Below are positions 39,096 through 50,452 of a stretch of 64,000 nt of DNA, one piece after another. The stretch lies in the NCBI GenBank assembly GCA_026874595.1, contig CM049313.1, forward strand, positions 59,353,159 through 59,417,158, written 5' to 3'. The notes below the pieces were generated by a model that did not search any database, was not told the origin of the DNA, and saw only the letters and a program-made list of their open reading frames with translations. The stretch comes from Sipunculus nudus. Taxonomy: Eukaryota; Annelida; Sipuncula; Golfingiida; Sipunculidae. The position numbers were made by a program, and so were the translations under genes. Position 1 is the stretch's first letter. The number at the start of each line of letters is the position of its first letter.

Positions 39096-40770
39096 GTAAG
39101 ACACCATTTATCTGTAATACATGGCAGCCCACATTGATGTGACACAATATCCCTCAACAGGTAAGACACCATTTATCTGTTATACATGGCAGCCCCACAC
39201 AGATGCGACACAATATCCCACAACAGATAAGACACCATTTATCTGTAATACATGGCAGCCCCTCACAGATGCCACACAATATCCCACAACAGGTAAGAAA
39301 CCACTTATCTGTAATACATGGCAGCCCCACACAGTTGCGACACAATATCCCACAACAGGTAAGACACCGTTTATCTGAAATACATGGCAGCCCCACACAG
39401 ATGCGACACATCCCACAACAGGTAAGACACCATTTATCTGTAATACATGGCAGCCCCACACAGGTGCGACACAATATGCGACAACAGGTAAGACACCATT
39501 TATCTGTAATACATGGCAGCCCCTCACAGATGCGACACAATATCCCACAACAGGTAAGACACCACTTATCTGTAATACATGGCAGCCCCACACAGATGCC
39601 AGACAATATCCAACAACAGGTAAGACACCATTTATCTGTAATACATGGCAGCCCCACACAGATGCGACACAATATCCCACAATAGGTAAGACACCATTTA
39701 TCTGAAATACATGGCAGCCCCACACAGATGCGACACAATATCCCACAACAGGTAAGACACCGTTTATCTGTAATACATGACAGCCCCACACAGATGCGAC
39801 ACATCCCACAACAGGTAAGACACCATTTATCTGTAATACATGGCAGCCCCACACAGATGCGACACAATATCCCATAACAGGTAAGACACCATTTATCCCA
39901 AATACATGGCAGCCCACATTGATGACACAATATCCCTCAACAGGTTAGATGCCACCATCTATCTGTAATACGTAGCAGCCAATATACATGACACAATATT
40001 ACACAACAGGGAAGATGTCCTCTACCCAATATACATAGCAGTGTTCATTGATAATATAATATCCTACAAGAGGTAAGATGGTATCTAACTGCATTACATG
40101 GCAGTGTACATTGATGACACATTGTTCTGCAACAGGTAAGATGGTATCTACCTGCATTACATGGCAGTGTACATTGATGACACATTACCCTGCAACATGT
40201 AAGATGCCATTTACCTGCATTAAATGGTAGCATACACTTATGACAAAATAATGTACCACAGAGAAGAAGGTATCTACCTGCATTATATGACCGTGTACAT
40301 CGATGACACAATATCCTAAAATAGGTAACATGACATCTTTCTGTAATACCTGGCAGCCCTGCACAAATGTGACAGGGTTCAAAAATAGGTAAGGCCTAAT
40401 CTGTCTGTAATATATGGCAACTTACATTCATGACACAATAAATGAAAACAGGTAAGAAACCCTCTACACAATATACATGGCACCCTACATTGATGAACTA
40501 ATATCCCACACCAGCTGAACAGGTAAAATGCGATATATTCTGTATTACATGGCAGCCCCACACCAATTAGATAGAAGCCATAATATTGTAATACATGCAA
40601 GCCTACATTGATGAAGTGATATCCTACAACAGGTAAGATGCCATCTCTCTGTAATACCTGGTACCTCCACACAAATATGACAGTATTCAACAAAGGTGAG
40701 GCATATCTACCTTTAATTCAAATCAGGCTTTACATGTGACACTATTCCACATCAGTTAAGGCCTGGTTTT
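39045..40770 (+). repeat. 66-bp minisatellite made of the exon D 3' edge plus its splice donor
   Basis: Each unit repeats TGTAATACATGGCAGCCCCA, ACAGATGCGACACAATATCC, CACAACAG|GTAAGACACC and ATTTATC. Units 1-13 (to about 39900) are nearly identical. From 39940 onward they diverge and vary in length (61-67 bp), and traces persist to about 40770. About 25 units can be counted, most keeping a GTAAG-type donor; unit 3 has GATAAG. The period is 22 codons, so units read VRHHLSVIHGSPTQMRHNIP QQ in frame. Unit 2 has lost a base and gained a stop. Confidence 0.93.
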
Positions 40771-41895
40771 CTTTAATAAATGGTAGCCCTACATTGTTAA
40801 GGACTTCTTGCAACCCCACATGGAGAGCTACATGCTCCAAAATAGGTCTACTTATATTAAATGGGAGGACACACTCTCCACAACATATGGCAGCCCCGAA
40901 TAATATAACTACATGATAGCCTCATTATAAAATAACCACACACTTCTTGAAAGACATTGAAGCCACTGTAGACATAAAACTGCACAATATGGTAAATTAT
41001 TAAAAGTCCTCATAATAACAATCATCGTTACACCCCTATCTCATCCACTGTTAATTATTTTTACATTCACATTCAGTGATATTCCTTAAGTAAGACATGA
41101 TATCAATAGACACTTAAACAGTTGGAAATTTATGCCTGAAACTTTGAAGAAGACGATAAAAGTCCATAGAAAAATTGTTTGAAATCTCCGATTTTCAAGA
41201 CCATATTTTTGGGGACACAAATTTCTGATCAGTTCAGTGAGACTGTGTAACAGGATATAACAGGCTTTGAATCAGATAAGGTTAACAGAATGAAAGGTTT
41301 GCTGGGATTCTTCAGTTTTCAGGTAGGTGGTATTTACTGTAGTAAGAAAGAAAAATGGTGCAATATTACCACAGTTGAAACATACAGCACACCAGTATTT
41401 ATTGCTTTCGTTTATACATGTAGTGTGGAATGCATTTTCTTTTTTACATCCTATATTAGTATTAATGTAATGTAACTAGTGCAGCACAAATTCAGCTTCA
41501 ACACAGGCACTCTTTATATATATATATATATATATACTAACCTTTGTTTATTGTTTAAATGTATGATTTGGTTACATATTGCTGTTGCAACTTTCTGAAT
41601 ACGCCAGTGCTTTGGTGTTTTTTGTATTTGAATTGTACTTTGTGCATTCCCAGTGCTGGTGGTCGATATACTTGGTTTGATATTTTAGCAAGTGTTTATT
41701 TATTTTGATGTACATTATTTATTGTATTGTTTTGTGCCTACATGTGGCTGCTTTGCCACTTATCTATTTGTCTGTTAAACATGTAGAGGTCAATAATCAT
41801 TTTGGATGGTGCCTATAGCATCATGTTATTTGTAGACAAAGGCTCAACACACCAAATCTTATCACTCATCTACATTTACACCTAAATTATTGTTA

Positions 41896-41961
<66 letters not shown>

Positions 41962-42602
41962 TAGATACACTTTCAATAACATGTAGAAATGAACTAATTA
42001 AAATTACATTTTGTTTTCTTTAGGTCTGGTATGATGGGCCTGTTGAATTTAATATATTTAAGCAGACACAGTCCATATTGAAGAAACAAAATTTACTTTC
42101 ATGCTGGGAATAATGGGGTGTTTTGTTGTGAAAGCACCATCTGTTTGCAAAGTTTGGAATCAGAATGAGACTCTGTTACACCATGGCCATTTCAGTAAGA
42201 GAGAGGGAAGCAACTGAAAATATTGCAAACATTGTATGGCAAGTTGTAGATGCAAATGTGGAAATTTATTCAGAAAGAGAATGTTATGGTAATCAGCATA
42301 ACTTTGGTAACATGGACTTAAATTTTGTTTTCCACATTCATGTCAGGAAAATGGTTTGTGGTCAGCCATTTGATTGAAATTCTTTTGTAAATTTGCAATT
42401 TGACTACACCCAAGTGTTTACCAATATTTTTGGGCCAGACTCCCAGCAGGAAATTATGGGTCTTCCAATTTTATTTTTGACAGAATTTGGTTTCTAAGAC
42501 GAGTTTGATGTGTTGAGCCTGTATGATTGTACTCTTGTTTTTTTCCACATTCTCTGCTTTCGTCCTTTTTTGTTGTTGCATGGTGTGTTGTGATGTTTGT
42601 AG
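40771..42602. other. CRTC intron D-E, remainder
   Basis: Non-coding, with (TA)n tracts at 41514-41536 and 41899-41963. I see no exon. The acceptor for exon E is gatgtttgtag. Confidence 0.6.
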
Positions 42603-43052
42603 GCAGGCTCACTAGATGGCGCTAGGGTGGATCAAAGACTACATGTACAGGGCCCCTACCATCCTTACAAGCCAGCGTCCCTGCACCAACAAGCAGTGTT
42701 CAATCAGGCTCAGAATCGACAGACTGTTCACAACAGGAACTCTTTATCGCCCCTTGGGGGCGCTGTGCCCCCAAATCACATGCGACTACCTGGGGCCAGT
42801 CCTACTTCAGTGTTAACAATTCCAGTATCCCATTCACAATACAGTCCCAACAAATCCCCGGACTACTTAGAGAACATGGTGATATCAATTCCAAATTCTA
42901 GTATTACTCTGACTCTAACAGACACTAATAATCAGGTGACAGTGCCGGTGGTGGAGAACGGAGTCTCAGTGAAACCAACACACTCTATAGGCAACTCTCA
43001 TCCCCCTTGCCAGTCTCATAACGGACCAACGTTACATGGTGATAAGTCATCG
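42603..43052 (+). CDS. CRTC: CRTC exon E: Ser/Pro/Thr-rich middle region
   Basis: 150 codons in phase 0 at both ends, from AGSLDGARVDQRLHVQGPYH to THSIGNSHPPCQSHNGPTLH GDKSS. The acceptor is gtttgtag|GCAGGC. A cag three bases downstream would break the frame. The donor is TCG|GTGAGT. The sequence is low complexity and poorly conserved in the family. Its assignment rests on the open frame, matching phases on both sides and its place between two conserved blocks. No folded domain is expected. A second strong donor (CTA|GTAAGT, 43104/43105) lies 52 bases downstream with the frame still open (see the separate entry). Confidence 0.88.
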
Positions 43053-43104
43053 GTGAGTATAATGGCATCTCATCCTGCGCTCTACACAGCTCTAAATAAA
43101 ACTA
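43053..43104 (+). other. Possible alternative 3' extension of exon E
   Basis: The frame continues as VSIMASHPALYTALNKT to a second good donor (A|GTAAGT). IMASHPAL resembles the I-ASAPAL segment that precedes QYR in vertebrate CRTC proteins, so this may be ancestral coding sequence. Splicing from here leaves one extra base and would shift exon F out of frame, so a normal full-length product would not result. Whether it is used is unknown. Confidence 0.4.
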
Positions 43105-44127
43105 GTAAGTACTCTGCACAAACGGGGTGTTATGCTTATTGCACCTGTCATTGTGGTTCTTGTATGGTTTGCATGGACAATTAATGAATTGTTGCCTGTT
43201 TGAGAAATAATGTTTTGCTTAAATATTGTTCAAGGATTGTCTATTTAATTTGTATTAAATGTGAGAACTGTGAGATGTAACTCGGGCAGAAGTATTGGAA
43301 GGTACCAGTCTGAAAAAATGTGACCTAAATGGGTAAATACAAGGAGCCATTCTAAATGTTATACCTCATTCTGGCTTGGGCAACCTTCCTGAGTTTTATG
43401 TCAGACTAAATAAGATTGGAAACCAGTCTTTTATAAATGGGATTATTAATTGGATAAAATGCTTTATTTCAGGAACACATTTTGATCTTCTGAACTTAAG
43501 ATCACTCATAGCTGTACTGAACCATTTCAGCAATTCTTTTCTTTCCTCTCATACAGCTTTGGTTTTGAGATTACAGTGAACAAAATGGAAGATTATAACT
43601 TACAACTGTCACAGTTTAGAAAAAAATGGTACAGATGGCAGTTTCACCAGGACAAGATTAAATTCCACACTTGTTCCTGGAAGATTTAATTTCAATCAAT
43701 ACAATTGTGATTATCATCTCAGCTAGGCATATATTGCTATAATTTCCTGCTTTTCCAAATATTCTTAATGATGGCTGATTTCCTGAAACTGTAATACAAT
43801 ATTATAGTTTGTTTATATATGAGCATCTTACTGAATGGTATATGTATAGCATACTTGTTAATATATCAGAGTTACCTTATGAAATGACTCAAAACTTCTT
43901 ATACTTATATTCTTTTATTTTACATGTATTATCTGTATCATACATTATTAAGTATTTTCCAGTAATGATATTTCAGTGATACTCCAGTATCTGCTGAAAA
44001 TATCAGCTCATCATGCATGGTCATTGTGGAAAAATCCTTTCTGCTGCTGTTTTAAGTAACATTTATTTGCACTACATTTTGGGAAAACTGATTTGTTGAC
44101 CCAAATCAATGGTTTGTTGACCCAGAG
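43105..44127. other. CRTC intron E-F, 5' part
   Basis: Non-coding, nothing recognised. Confidence 0.55.
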
Positions 44128-44129
44128 TA

Positions 44130-45676
44130 CTGTAGATCTGCGTTTTGCCGCCGCGGCCATAAAATGAGACTTAGAACCGAAAATCCTGACTAATTTTACT
44201 CGACAAGGGATGTGGCTATAAAACGCAGGTTAGGCTAAAACCAAACATGTGCAAGAGACTTGACGATGCACAAGGGGCGATATTAGGCAGAGGAAGGTTG
44301 AAGTGAATACTAAGAACATATATTTAATGATACTGCATATTTGTGTATTAATTTTATTCATTGTTAATTTCATAAAATGTAAAGTTATATTTTAAACAGG
44401 CTTATATGTATTAACAAACTTCTTTGAGTCAGTCATAAACCACGGCCATTTTCGAGCCATGACTGATAAATGATCGATATTCACTCACCAAATTATGCAC
44501 TCTAACAGTTGTACCTAAATTTGAGCATGGCTGCAATACCAGTAAAACATTTTTTTAAGATATTTCTGGAACATATCCTTTCTTTTAAATTAAACTGTAA
44601 AACAAAAGATAGCCAAAGACCATACGGTCTTCGGCAATTAAACCTGCGTTCACGTTCAGCTACTTCTTCTTTCATCACATTGTCAATAGATGGCGCTCAA
44701 AGGTCATAACCTCACCAGCTAGTTCCGTGATCATTCAATATAGCACGTTTTGCCAGCAGACGGTTCGGGCACCAGTGTGCATACATTATGATCAGCAGGA
44801 CCCTGGGAGTATGCGTACAGGCTGTGTGAATATCAACGCGGGATTCATTTATTCAAAGGTTTTGTCAAGGTTGTTAATTGACCTGCGTTACATAGAGTCC
44901 AAATTAAAGTTTGTCATCACAATGAGTACCGTTGGCTTATATAATGCTTTGATGTCCCACTGAAGTATAATTTGTCAGTGTAATGGCACAAGGTATCTTA
45001 AGGCCCGCTTGTTTCATAATCATTTTATATGGCATGTTTTGCCGGTAGACCATGCAGACACCATTTTGCATATATTATGAACAGCAGGACCCAGGGGTTC
45101 AGGCGGTATGATCACCGATGCGGGTTTCGTTTATTTAGAGATTTTGTTGTTAAATGACCGACGATGTATAAAGTCTAAATACAAGTACCGTCGTCCTATA
45201 CAATGCTTTGATCTGTTGATGTCCCATTGAAGTTTAATTAGCAAAGTTAAAGGCGCAAGATTCTCCGGCATTCAGTGATGTGTCAAATTAATTTTGCGGC
45301 CCTACTAGGATTCGTCTTGGATGAGTCGTCATAAATCGAACAAATTGTCATCTATTCTAACTGGGTAGATCAGGCTGTTTAATTAACAAAGCCAAGCAAC
45401 ATACACAGTTGCAACTTGCTCAGTTTCCCAAAACTGTTATGCCTGATCGCATATCAGCATACCACAGCCTTCCAAGCTGCAGTCTAGCTTTTGAGGGAAA
45501 CCTTTTTACGTTATGTTTCCATACACCACCTGGCAATGGAACCTGGTGAGAATGTGGTGCGGCCATTAAGTAAGGTTTTGGGTATTTTTTACTCCAGTGA
45601 AGGAGCCTTACTGGTATTTTACGAACATGGGGTGCGGCCATTAGACGAAGTGCGGCGGCAAAATGCGGATCTACGG
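44130..45676. mobile_element. TA-flanked terminal-inverted-repeat element, 1.55 kb
   Basis: The left end CTGTAGATCTGCGTTTTGCC GCCGCGGCC matches the reverse complement of the right end, CCGTAGATCCGCATTTTGCC GCCGCAC. Both are flanked by TA (44128-44129 and 45677-45678). It shares sub-terminal GTGCGGCC-TTAAG blocks and 'ggttttgggtatt' with the 20021-24681 element. It also contains a degenerate internal duplication (about 44725-44995 and 45015-45265, sharing 'acgttttgcc', 'cagcaggaccc' and 'aatgctttgat'). No transposase is recognised, so it is non-autonomous. Confidence 0.75.
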
Positions 45677-45678
45677 TA

Positions 45679-46070
45679 TCCACATGTATTTTTTCATAGC
45701 TAATGCAGAGCTGTGCTTCAGTGTCCAACCAGGGGAAGAAAGTTTTAAGTGAGATTTGGTCTTATGAGAGGGTATAATATTCCAATGGAAAAAGTGATGA
45801 AGATATAGATTTTAAAGTAGTCTGTTAATAGTGTAAAAATCAATACCTTTACGTTATATAATTTTTGGGGGGAAATTTGAGTTTGACTTACCTAAATTAT
45901 CAAGTGATAGATAAATACTGAGACTGATCATAGGTAATGTCATCTAGTAACTAATGACTATTAATCAGATATCTGTAGAACCTTTTTGCATTATTATGGC
46001 TCCCTTCTCATGGGGGAGTGTTTGGTCTGTTGTAATCAGCATCAGAAGTCATCAGCTTGGTTATGTCTTG
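45679..46070. other. CRTC intron E-F, middle
   Basis: Nothing recognised. Confidence 0.5.
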
Positions 46071-46079
46071 TGATGAGAT

Positions 46080-46660
46080 AACTTTTGAACAAGGCAATAT
46101 TTTTCCATGAAATTTGAAATTAAAATTGTTTCTACCAAAATCTCGGATGAGTTTGAAAAACGGTGACCTTGACCTTCATCATCAAGGTCAAATAGACTGA
46201 AATAGAATGTTTTTGTGAACCCCATTACTTTTGAAGTATAAGTATCTCATATTTTCCCCTTAAATTTGAAACACTAATTGTTTCAACCAAGTTCTCTGAG
46301 GTGGTTGAAAACTGGTGACCTTGACCTGGAACTTCAAGGTCAAATCAGCTTGAATACAAAATATTTATGAACACTTTACCTTTTGAACCACTCCATTTAT
46401 TTTCATGAAATTCAACTCGTGAAATGATTCTACAAGAATGAGAGAAGTGTTCAAAACCCTGTGACCTTGAGCTTAATTTTCAGGGTCAAATCAGCAGAAA
46501 TAGAAATATTTGGTTTACACTATCACTTTTGATCACTCAACATATTTTCATGAAATTGATATGTGAAAAGTTCTTGAAAATCTAGGAGGTGTTTGGAAAT
46601 AGGGAACTTTGACTTGCATCTTTAAGGTAAAATCAGCCAGAAAAAAAAAAAATTTGTTAA
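46080..46660. repeat. Degenerate ~130-bp tandem repeat, four to five units
   Basis: Units share 'ttttcatgaaatt', 'gtttgaaaa..ggtgaccttgacct' and 'tcaaggtcaaat' (46160, 46310, 46460, 46600). Each unit holds TGACCT/AGGTCA half-sites in both orientations. The borders are vague. It resembles the AGGTCA-rich repeats elsewhere in the window but is older. Confidence 0.7.
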
Positions 46661-46799
46661 TGCTGTGACTTTTGATGTAGTCCATATTTTTTCCTCAAAT
46701 TTAGGGATAGGAGACCAATATGGAGAGGAGACATATTTGTTTTTGCATAGCAAAAACAACCTCATTCTAATTGGTATATAGATATACCAATATGATGAA

Positions 46800-46965
46800 T
46801 GTTTGTGTATTTGGTTATAATTTGCAGTTAACCATTGTGACCCAGTGTTTTTGAATGTTTTTTTTTTTTGTAGGGTTCCAGTATTAACTAATTATTATGA
46901 ATAATTTTAGGTTTTGCAGGGATCCAATATTACAAAATGATTATGAATGTTTCTGTGTTTTTTAG
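46800..46965 (+). repeat. Tandem copies of the exon F acceptor and 5' edge
   Basis: Upstream of exon F the pattern poly-T, TAG or CAG, GG(T/A)TCCA(G/A)TAT occurs at 46872-46884 (gtagGGTTCCAGTATT), at 46917-46930 (gcagGGATCCAATATT) and at the real junction (ttagGGTTCCAGTATG). A more divergent copy at about 46825-46870 reads gcagTTAACCATTGTGACCC followed by AGTGTTTTTGAATG. Spacing is about 45-50 bases. The decoy copies retain acceptor-like AGs but run into stops in the exon frame. Confidence 0.75.
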
Positions 46966-47178
46966 GGTTCCAGTATGACCCAGTATCGCAACAACACAAC
47001 AGATAATTCGTGCCAGTCCCCTACGTCACCTTTGTCTCAGCCCTCCTATTCTCCATCGCAGTCTCCAGGTCTCCCACCTAGCACAGTCAGCAGCTCCCCC
47101 TTCACAGACCCCTACTGGCAGCAACACTCACAGCAACAAACCACGGCACTACAGCACCAGTTTGAACAATTCAGTATG
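46966..47178 (+). CDS. CRTC: CRTC exon F: QYR...QSPTSP and LQHQFEQF block
   Basis: 71 codons, phase 0 at both ends: GSSMTQYRNNTTDNSCQSPT SPLSQ, a Ser/Pro-rich stretch, DPYWQQHSQQQ and ALQHQFEQFSM. QYR followed by NQSPTSP, and the ALSHQLEQF-M block near the end, are recognisable CRTC family features. Both splice sites are repeated nearby. The acceptor (ttttttag|GGTTCC) has decoy copies upstream. The donor (CAGTATG|GTAGGT) starts a minisatellite downstream. Skipping this donor gives a stop at 47233-47235. Confidence 0.93.
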
Positions 47179-48410
47179 GTAGGTCAATGTTTTAAATTAA
47201 TCAGTATGGTATGTCAAATTAAATCAGTATGGTAGGTCAACTCATGTAATAAATCAGTATGGTAGGTCATCTTAAATCAGTATGGTAGGTCAACTCCTGT
47301 AATAAGTCAGTATGGTAGGTCAACTTAATCAGTATGGTAGGTCATCTCCTGTAATAAGTCAGTATGGAAGGTCAACTAAAATCAGTATGGTAGGTCAACT
47401 CTTGTAATAAATCAGTAAACTTAAATCAGTATGGTAGGTCAACTTAAATCAGTATGGTAGGTCAACTCCTGTAATAAGTCAGTATGGTAGGTCAACTAAA
47501 ATCAGTATGGGAGGTCAACTCCTGTAATAAATCAGTATGGTAGGTCAACTTAAATCAGTATGGTAGGTCAACTCCTGTAATAAGTCAGTATGGTAGGTCA
47601 ACTTAAATCAGTATGGGAGGTCAACTCTAGACTGGTACCCTGCTCTATTATGGCCCTCAGCCAAGCATAGAGACAGGCGTACAACGCCATCTTAGGTACT
47701 CCCAGTTGCAACTCCTAACTTACCTGTAGACTGGTTCCAACTCCAGTATGCACGCTCATACCGGTTGTCATGGACGTTCACGCGATCCTGGTTAATTGTT
47801 CTTGAAGATTTCCTATAAAATAACTTTCTTTAGTTATATCTAGTTTTCAAATATTTAAGAATAAGTTGTTGCACAAAAATTGAATGATGGATGTATAGAT
47901 AATACGATATATTGAATCTTTGATATTCCACTGTGTGAAGCAGTGATTTATTACTAATAGCTGTTAATCTAATCGTTAATGTCACACGTAATGTACAGCC
48001 AACTTTTAGGAACTTCTCTGATCATACAAAATGCTTATTTTTATCATATATATAATACATACTGGAGTTGGAACCAGTCTGCCGGGAGTACATAAGATGG
48101 CGTTGTACGCCCGTCTCTATGATTGGCCTAGAGCAGCGGTGCCATAATAGAGCGGGGTACCAGTCTAGGTCAACTCCTGTAATAAATCATGATGGCAGGT
48201 CAACTTATTTAATTAATTCAAATGGTAGGTCAGCATATTTATAAAACAGTATGGTTGGTCAACTTAATTAAATCAATATGGTAGGTCAACTTCATTGTAT
48301 AAGTATTATTGTTCATCTTATTTAACCAGTATGATAAGCTGGTTCCTGTAATAAATCAGTTTGGTTGGTCAGCAATGTTAATTAATCAGTTGGGTTGGTC
48401 TGCTCGGTAA
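47161..48410 (+). repeat. Minisatellite made of the exon F 3' edge plus its splice donor, split by a MITE
   Basis: Units of 23 and 30 bases alternate, all containing TCAGTATG|GTAGGTCAACT and optionally CCTGTAATA. I count about 17 units from 47171 to 47627. The GTAGGT donor is intact in about 13 of them, including the real one. After the inverted-repeat element (47630-48165) the array resumes at 48168 and decays ('cagtatggttggtcaact', 'aatcagtttggttggtc') to about 48410. As at exon D, the copies nearest the exon are the least diverged. Confidence 0.92.
47630..48165. mobile_element. Fold-back MITE with long terminal inverted repeats, inserted in the minisatellite
   Basis: The left end GACTGGTACCCTGCTCTATT matches the reverse complement of the right end, GACTGGTACCCCGCTCTATT. 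The inverted match continues through 'catagagac.ggcgtacaacg', 'ccatctta.gtactccc' and 'agactggttccaactccagta', giving arms of roughly 150 bases. TA flanks both ends (47628-47629, 48166-48167). The centre is AT-rich, without coding frames. Confidence 0.85.
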
Positions 48411-48572
48411 AAAAAATAAGAATAGCAGGTTAGCTGATCAGGATTCTTGACTGGTCCAGTCACTGAGAGTGATCAAATTTTGAGGGATCATATCAACCCC
48501 TGTGCTCAACAAGGTAGGTTTTGCAGCTTGGGAAAAGAAAAATTGTAAAATAGTTCTCTGTACTTTTTATAG

Positions 48573-48918
48573 CTCCAGGACAATCAGCCCAGTCAGTCCA
48601 GCACTAACGGCAGCGTGAACCTTCCTCTGTATGGGGGTCAGATGAACCTACAGATGTCTCAGGCCATGGTCGCGGGCCTCTCTGGCAGCCAGGACTTTGC
48701 TCAGCCACAACAGACCCAGCAACAGGCTGGGCGCTACTACCAGCAACAGTCCACTCCCCAGCAGCAGAGCCCTCAGCAGGGCTCACCCCAGCCACCCTCC
48801 CCACAAGCCCAAGGCTCCCCACACCAGGTGGCACCACCCACATCCAGCACAGCTGAGCAGACTCACCAGACGCTAACCCCACAAAACAGCAACCAGATTC
48901 CAGATATAATATTAACAG
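48573..48918 (+). CDS. CRTC: CRTC exon G: Gln-rich region and calcineurin-docking-like motif
   Basis: 115 codons plus one base. It starts LQDNQPSQSS, then NLPLYGGQMNLQMSQAMVAG LSGS, which corresponds to the LNYSQAAMMGLTGS segment of vertebrate CRTC1. A Gln/Pro/Ser-rich stretch follows (29 Gln in 115 residues), and it ends NSNQIPDIILT. PDIILT fits the PxIxIT calcineurin docking consensus and matches the PNIILT of vertebrate family members. Calcineurin removes the inhibitory phosphates and frees CRTC for nuclear entry. The acceptor is ctttttatag and the donor ACAG|GTCAGC. The single leftover G joins the GA of exon H to give Gly. Confidence 0.94.
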
Positions 48919-50405
48919 GTCAGCTGGTGCTTCTTACTTATTTATTTTACATTTTATTTAAAAGGCATATGTGTACATCCTGATTTTATATTGTGGGGTG
49001 AGACCTAGAGGTTTTGCATTTTTAGCTCAGCTGACTATAAGTCATCTGAGCTATAGTCGTGGTCCATTGTCCGTCGTCCTTCCGTCTGTCCGTAGATGTG
49101 GCACGTTTTGAAACCGTAAGACCTAGGAATCCAAAATTCAGCATAATGTTAGATGTCCCCAAGATCTCCTACCAAGCCGAAAACTGGGTCTTTGCAACTT
49201 TGTTCCTTTGAGAAATTAAGGAAAAACCTCAATTTTTTATTAAAAACCTATTTTCACACTTCAGGACTACCTTATATCAAAACCACTCATCTGTTTTTCC
49301 TCATATTTACTATAAATATTCCTCTATATAGTTCCTATGTACATGCCAGAAATTATGTCTGTATTATTTAATTTAAAAAAGTTATGGGCCAAAACATAAT
49401 GCATTTTGTAAAAAATCAGGAAAGATATTTGATCACTTAACACAAAAAATGTTAAAGCTATGGACCTTTTTTCCAGTAATATAACTTTAATTAATCAAAA
49501 TTAAATTGTATACCCAAAATTAGATGAAAATCTTTTTAATTTTTTAAAATATTAATAAAAATAAAAAATTGGTACCTTAAATTTTGCCCAACTTTGACCA
49601 TGGCACGTTTTTTTCCTGTAAGTACTGTGGATTTAATTTTCACAGCATGTTTTTGTTAGCATTTCAACTGTTTACACCAAAAATTTGAAACCAGTTGATC
49701 AAAAACTGTAGATTTTAATCAAGTTTTCAAGCACCATGTAACATATTGTTTACATCAAGCTAGTGTTATGCAGTTTGCATGAGCTCAGCTCCCCAGCTTC
49801 AGCTCTAAGTTCCTTAAATTCGGCATACAGTTAGATGTCTCCAAAATCCCCTACCATGCCAAGAATTTGGTCACTAGGACTTAATACCTTCGAGGTATTA
49901 ATGAAAAACTTCATTTTTCCATTAAAAACCCATTGTTACACTTCAAGACTGCCTAATATAAAAACCACTGATCTGACTTTAATCATAAATAATATACATA
50001 TTTTTCATTCTCTATGCACATGCCAGAATGATGTCAGTATTGCGTAATTGTTTTAAGTTATGGGCCCAAACATAATGCACTTTGTAAAAAATCAAGAAAT
50101 ATATTTACTCCCTTAACAAGGGGATTGCTGAAGCTAGAGATTTTTTTGTCAGGGATGTAACATTATTTAATCAAGATTCAATTGAATACCCAAAATTAGT
50201 TCTGAATTTTTCAAATTTTATAAGTTATAAGTATAAATATAAAATTAGTACCTTAAAGTTTGCCCAACTGTGACCATCATTGTTTGGTGAAAACTGAATA
50301 AATACCAGACATGTTGCGAATACTTTGTAATTGTATTTAAATACGAATATGATTATGTACTCCATTATAAAATTTCTTGCATAAAGAATGGCTTTTTCTC
50401 TTTCT

Positions 50406-50412
<7 letters not shown>

Positions 50413-50449
<37 letters not shown>
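50413..50449. repeat. (CT)n microsatellite
   Basis: CT dinucleotides inside the pearl-like element, in the position equivalent to 31955-31996. Confidence 0.95.

Positions 50450-50452
<3 letters not shown>

Noticed and set aside
39154..39930. 258- and 245-codon minus-strand frames in the exon D array
   Set aside because: Shadows of the 66-bp periodic array whose + strand unit derives from a CRTC exon.
42604..42607. Alternative acceptor cag for exon E at 42604-42606
   Set aside because: It would shift the reading phase relative to exon D; the tag acceptor at 42600-42602 keeps it.
45420..45728. 102-codon minus-strand frame as a transposase remnant
   Set aside because: Overlaps the TA element's right arm and crosses its boundary; no transposase motif seen.
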